Positions 6,185 through 6,270 of a stretch of 6,270 nt of DNA are shown piece after piece. Within the stretch, counting starts at the first letter, position 1. Every line of letters starts with the position of its first letter. Made by a program: the position numbers and the translations under genes. The notes below the pieces were generated by a model, which was given only the letters and a program-made list of their open reading frames with translations, was not told the DNA's origin and did not search any database. This DNA is from DATCKG01 sp036562385. GTDB taxonomy: Bacteria > Bacillota > Sulfobacillia > Symbiobacteriales > Symbiobacteriaceae. The stretch is taken from the NCBI GenBank assembly GCA_036562385.1, contig DATCKG010000043.1, positions 1 through 6,270 of the forward strand. The letters run 5' to 3'.

Positions 6185-6270
6185 TTACTTCCTGCGGAGT
6201 ACCTCGGTGCCCCGGAAGATCGCGGCGACGCCCAGCTCCTCCTCGATCCGAAGCAGCTGGTTGTACTTGG
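6185..6270 (-). CDS. eno: Enolase, C-terminal end only (5' part outside window)
   Basis: The last 27 codons and TAA stop (6187-6185) of a gene entering from the right edge. They read KYNQLLRIEEELGVAAIFRG then TEVLRRK. The pattern K-(Y/F)-NQLLRIE-E-ELG is the highly conserved C-terminal helix of bacterial enolase (2-phosphoglycerate to phosphoenolpyruvate, glycolysis). The active site is not in the window, so the call rests on this helix plus the neighbouring secG, which often follows eno in Firmicutes. The final residues TEVLRRK are not the usual ending and are lineage-specific. Confidence 0.88.
   Translation of the reverse strand, partial: KYNQLLRIEEELGVAAIFRGTEVLRRK

Noticed and set aside
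1..6270. CRISPR arrays, tRNA or rRNA genes, prophage or defence genes
   Set aside because: No spaced direct-repeat array, no cloverleaf pattern and no ribosomal RNA sequence recognised. All sizeable frames are accounted for by the genes listed.

Overview
The window is GC-rich. Apart from a short remnant at the left edge, every gene lies on the minus strand, so genes are transcribed from right to left. The mix of genes points to a high-GC member of the Bacillota (Firmicutes), possibly an anaerobe or thermophile of the Symbiobacterium/Clostridia sort. The evidence is an S-box (SAM-I) riboswitch ahead of a methionine ABC transporter, an eno-secG-carboxylesterase run, an Est30-like esterase, strong Shine-Dalgarno sequences with several GTG starts, and intrinsic terminators. 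The lineage is an inference; no marker gene fixes it.

Reading in the direction of transcription, the right edge holds the last 27 codons of enolase, closed by a strong hairpin. secG (SecYEG translocon subunit) follows with its own Shine-Dalgarno, then an alpha/beta-hydrolase carboxylesterase that probably starts at a GTG just past an 8-bp hairpin. No terminator is visible after the esterase. A near-consensus sigma-A promoter begins 24 bases past its stop and drives a SAM-I riboswitch with a terminator/antiterminator switch, followed by metN, metI and metQ. These three encode the ATPase, permease and lipoprotein of a D/L-methionine importer. The three genes are tightly packed (8-base overlap, then a 17-base gap) and close with a GC-rich hairpin.

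The left third is a stand-alone class B penicillin-binding protein of the PBP2/MrdA type, complete with its three active-site motifs. The last 247 bases hold what looks like the right-hand end of an insertion sequence on the plus strand. It consists of a transposase C-terminal tail containing DHPWRK and two near-identical 15-bp dyad repeats. A strong minus-strand terminator lies inside that tail and would stop transcripts leaving the PBP gene.

Most genes here belong to well-known families. The points that deserve a second look are the riboswitch architecture, the insertion-sequence end and its terminator, the repeated AACGGC hexamer over the met promoter, and the break in the usual secG-est-rnr-smpB order. 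I found no evidence for a wholly new system.
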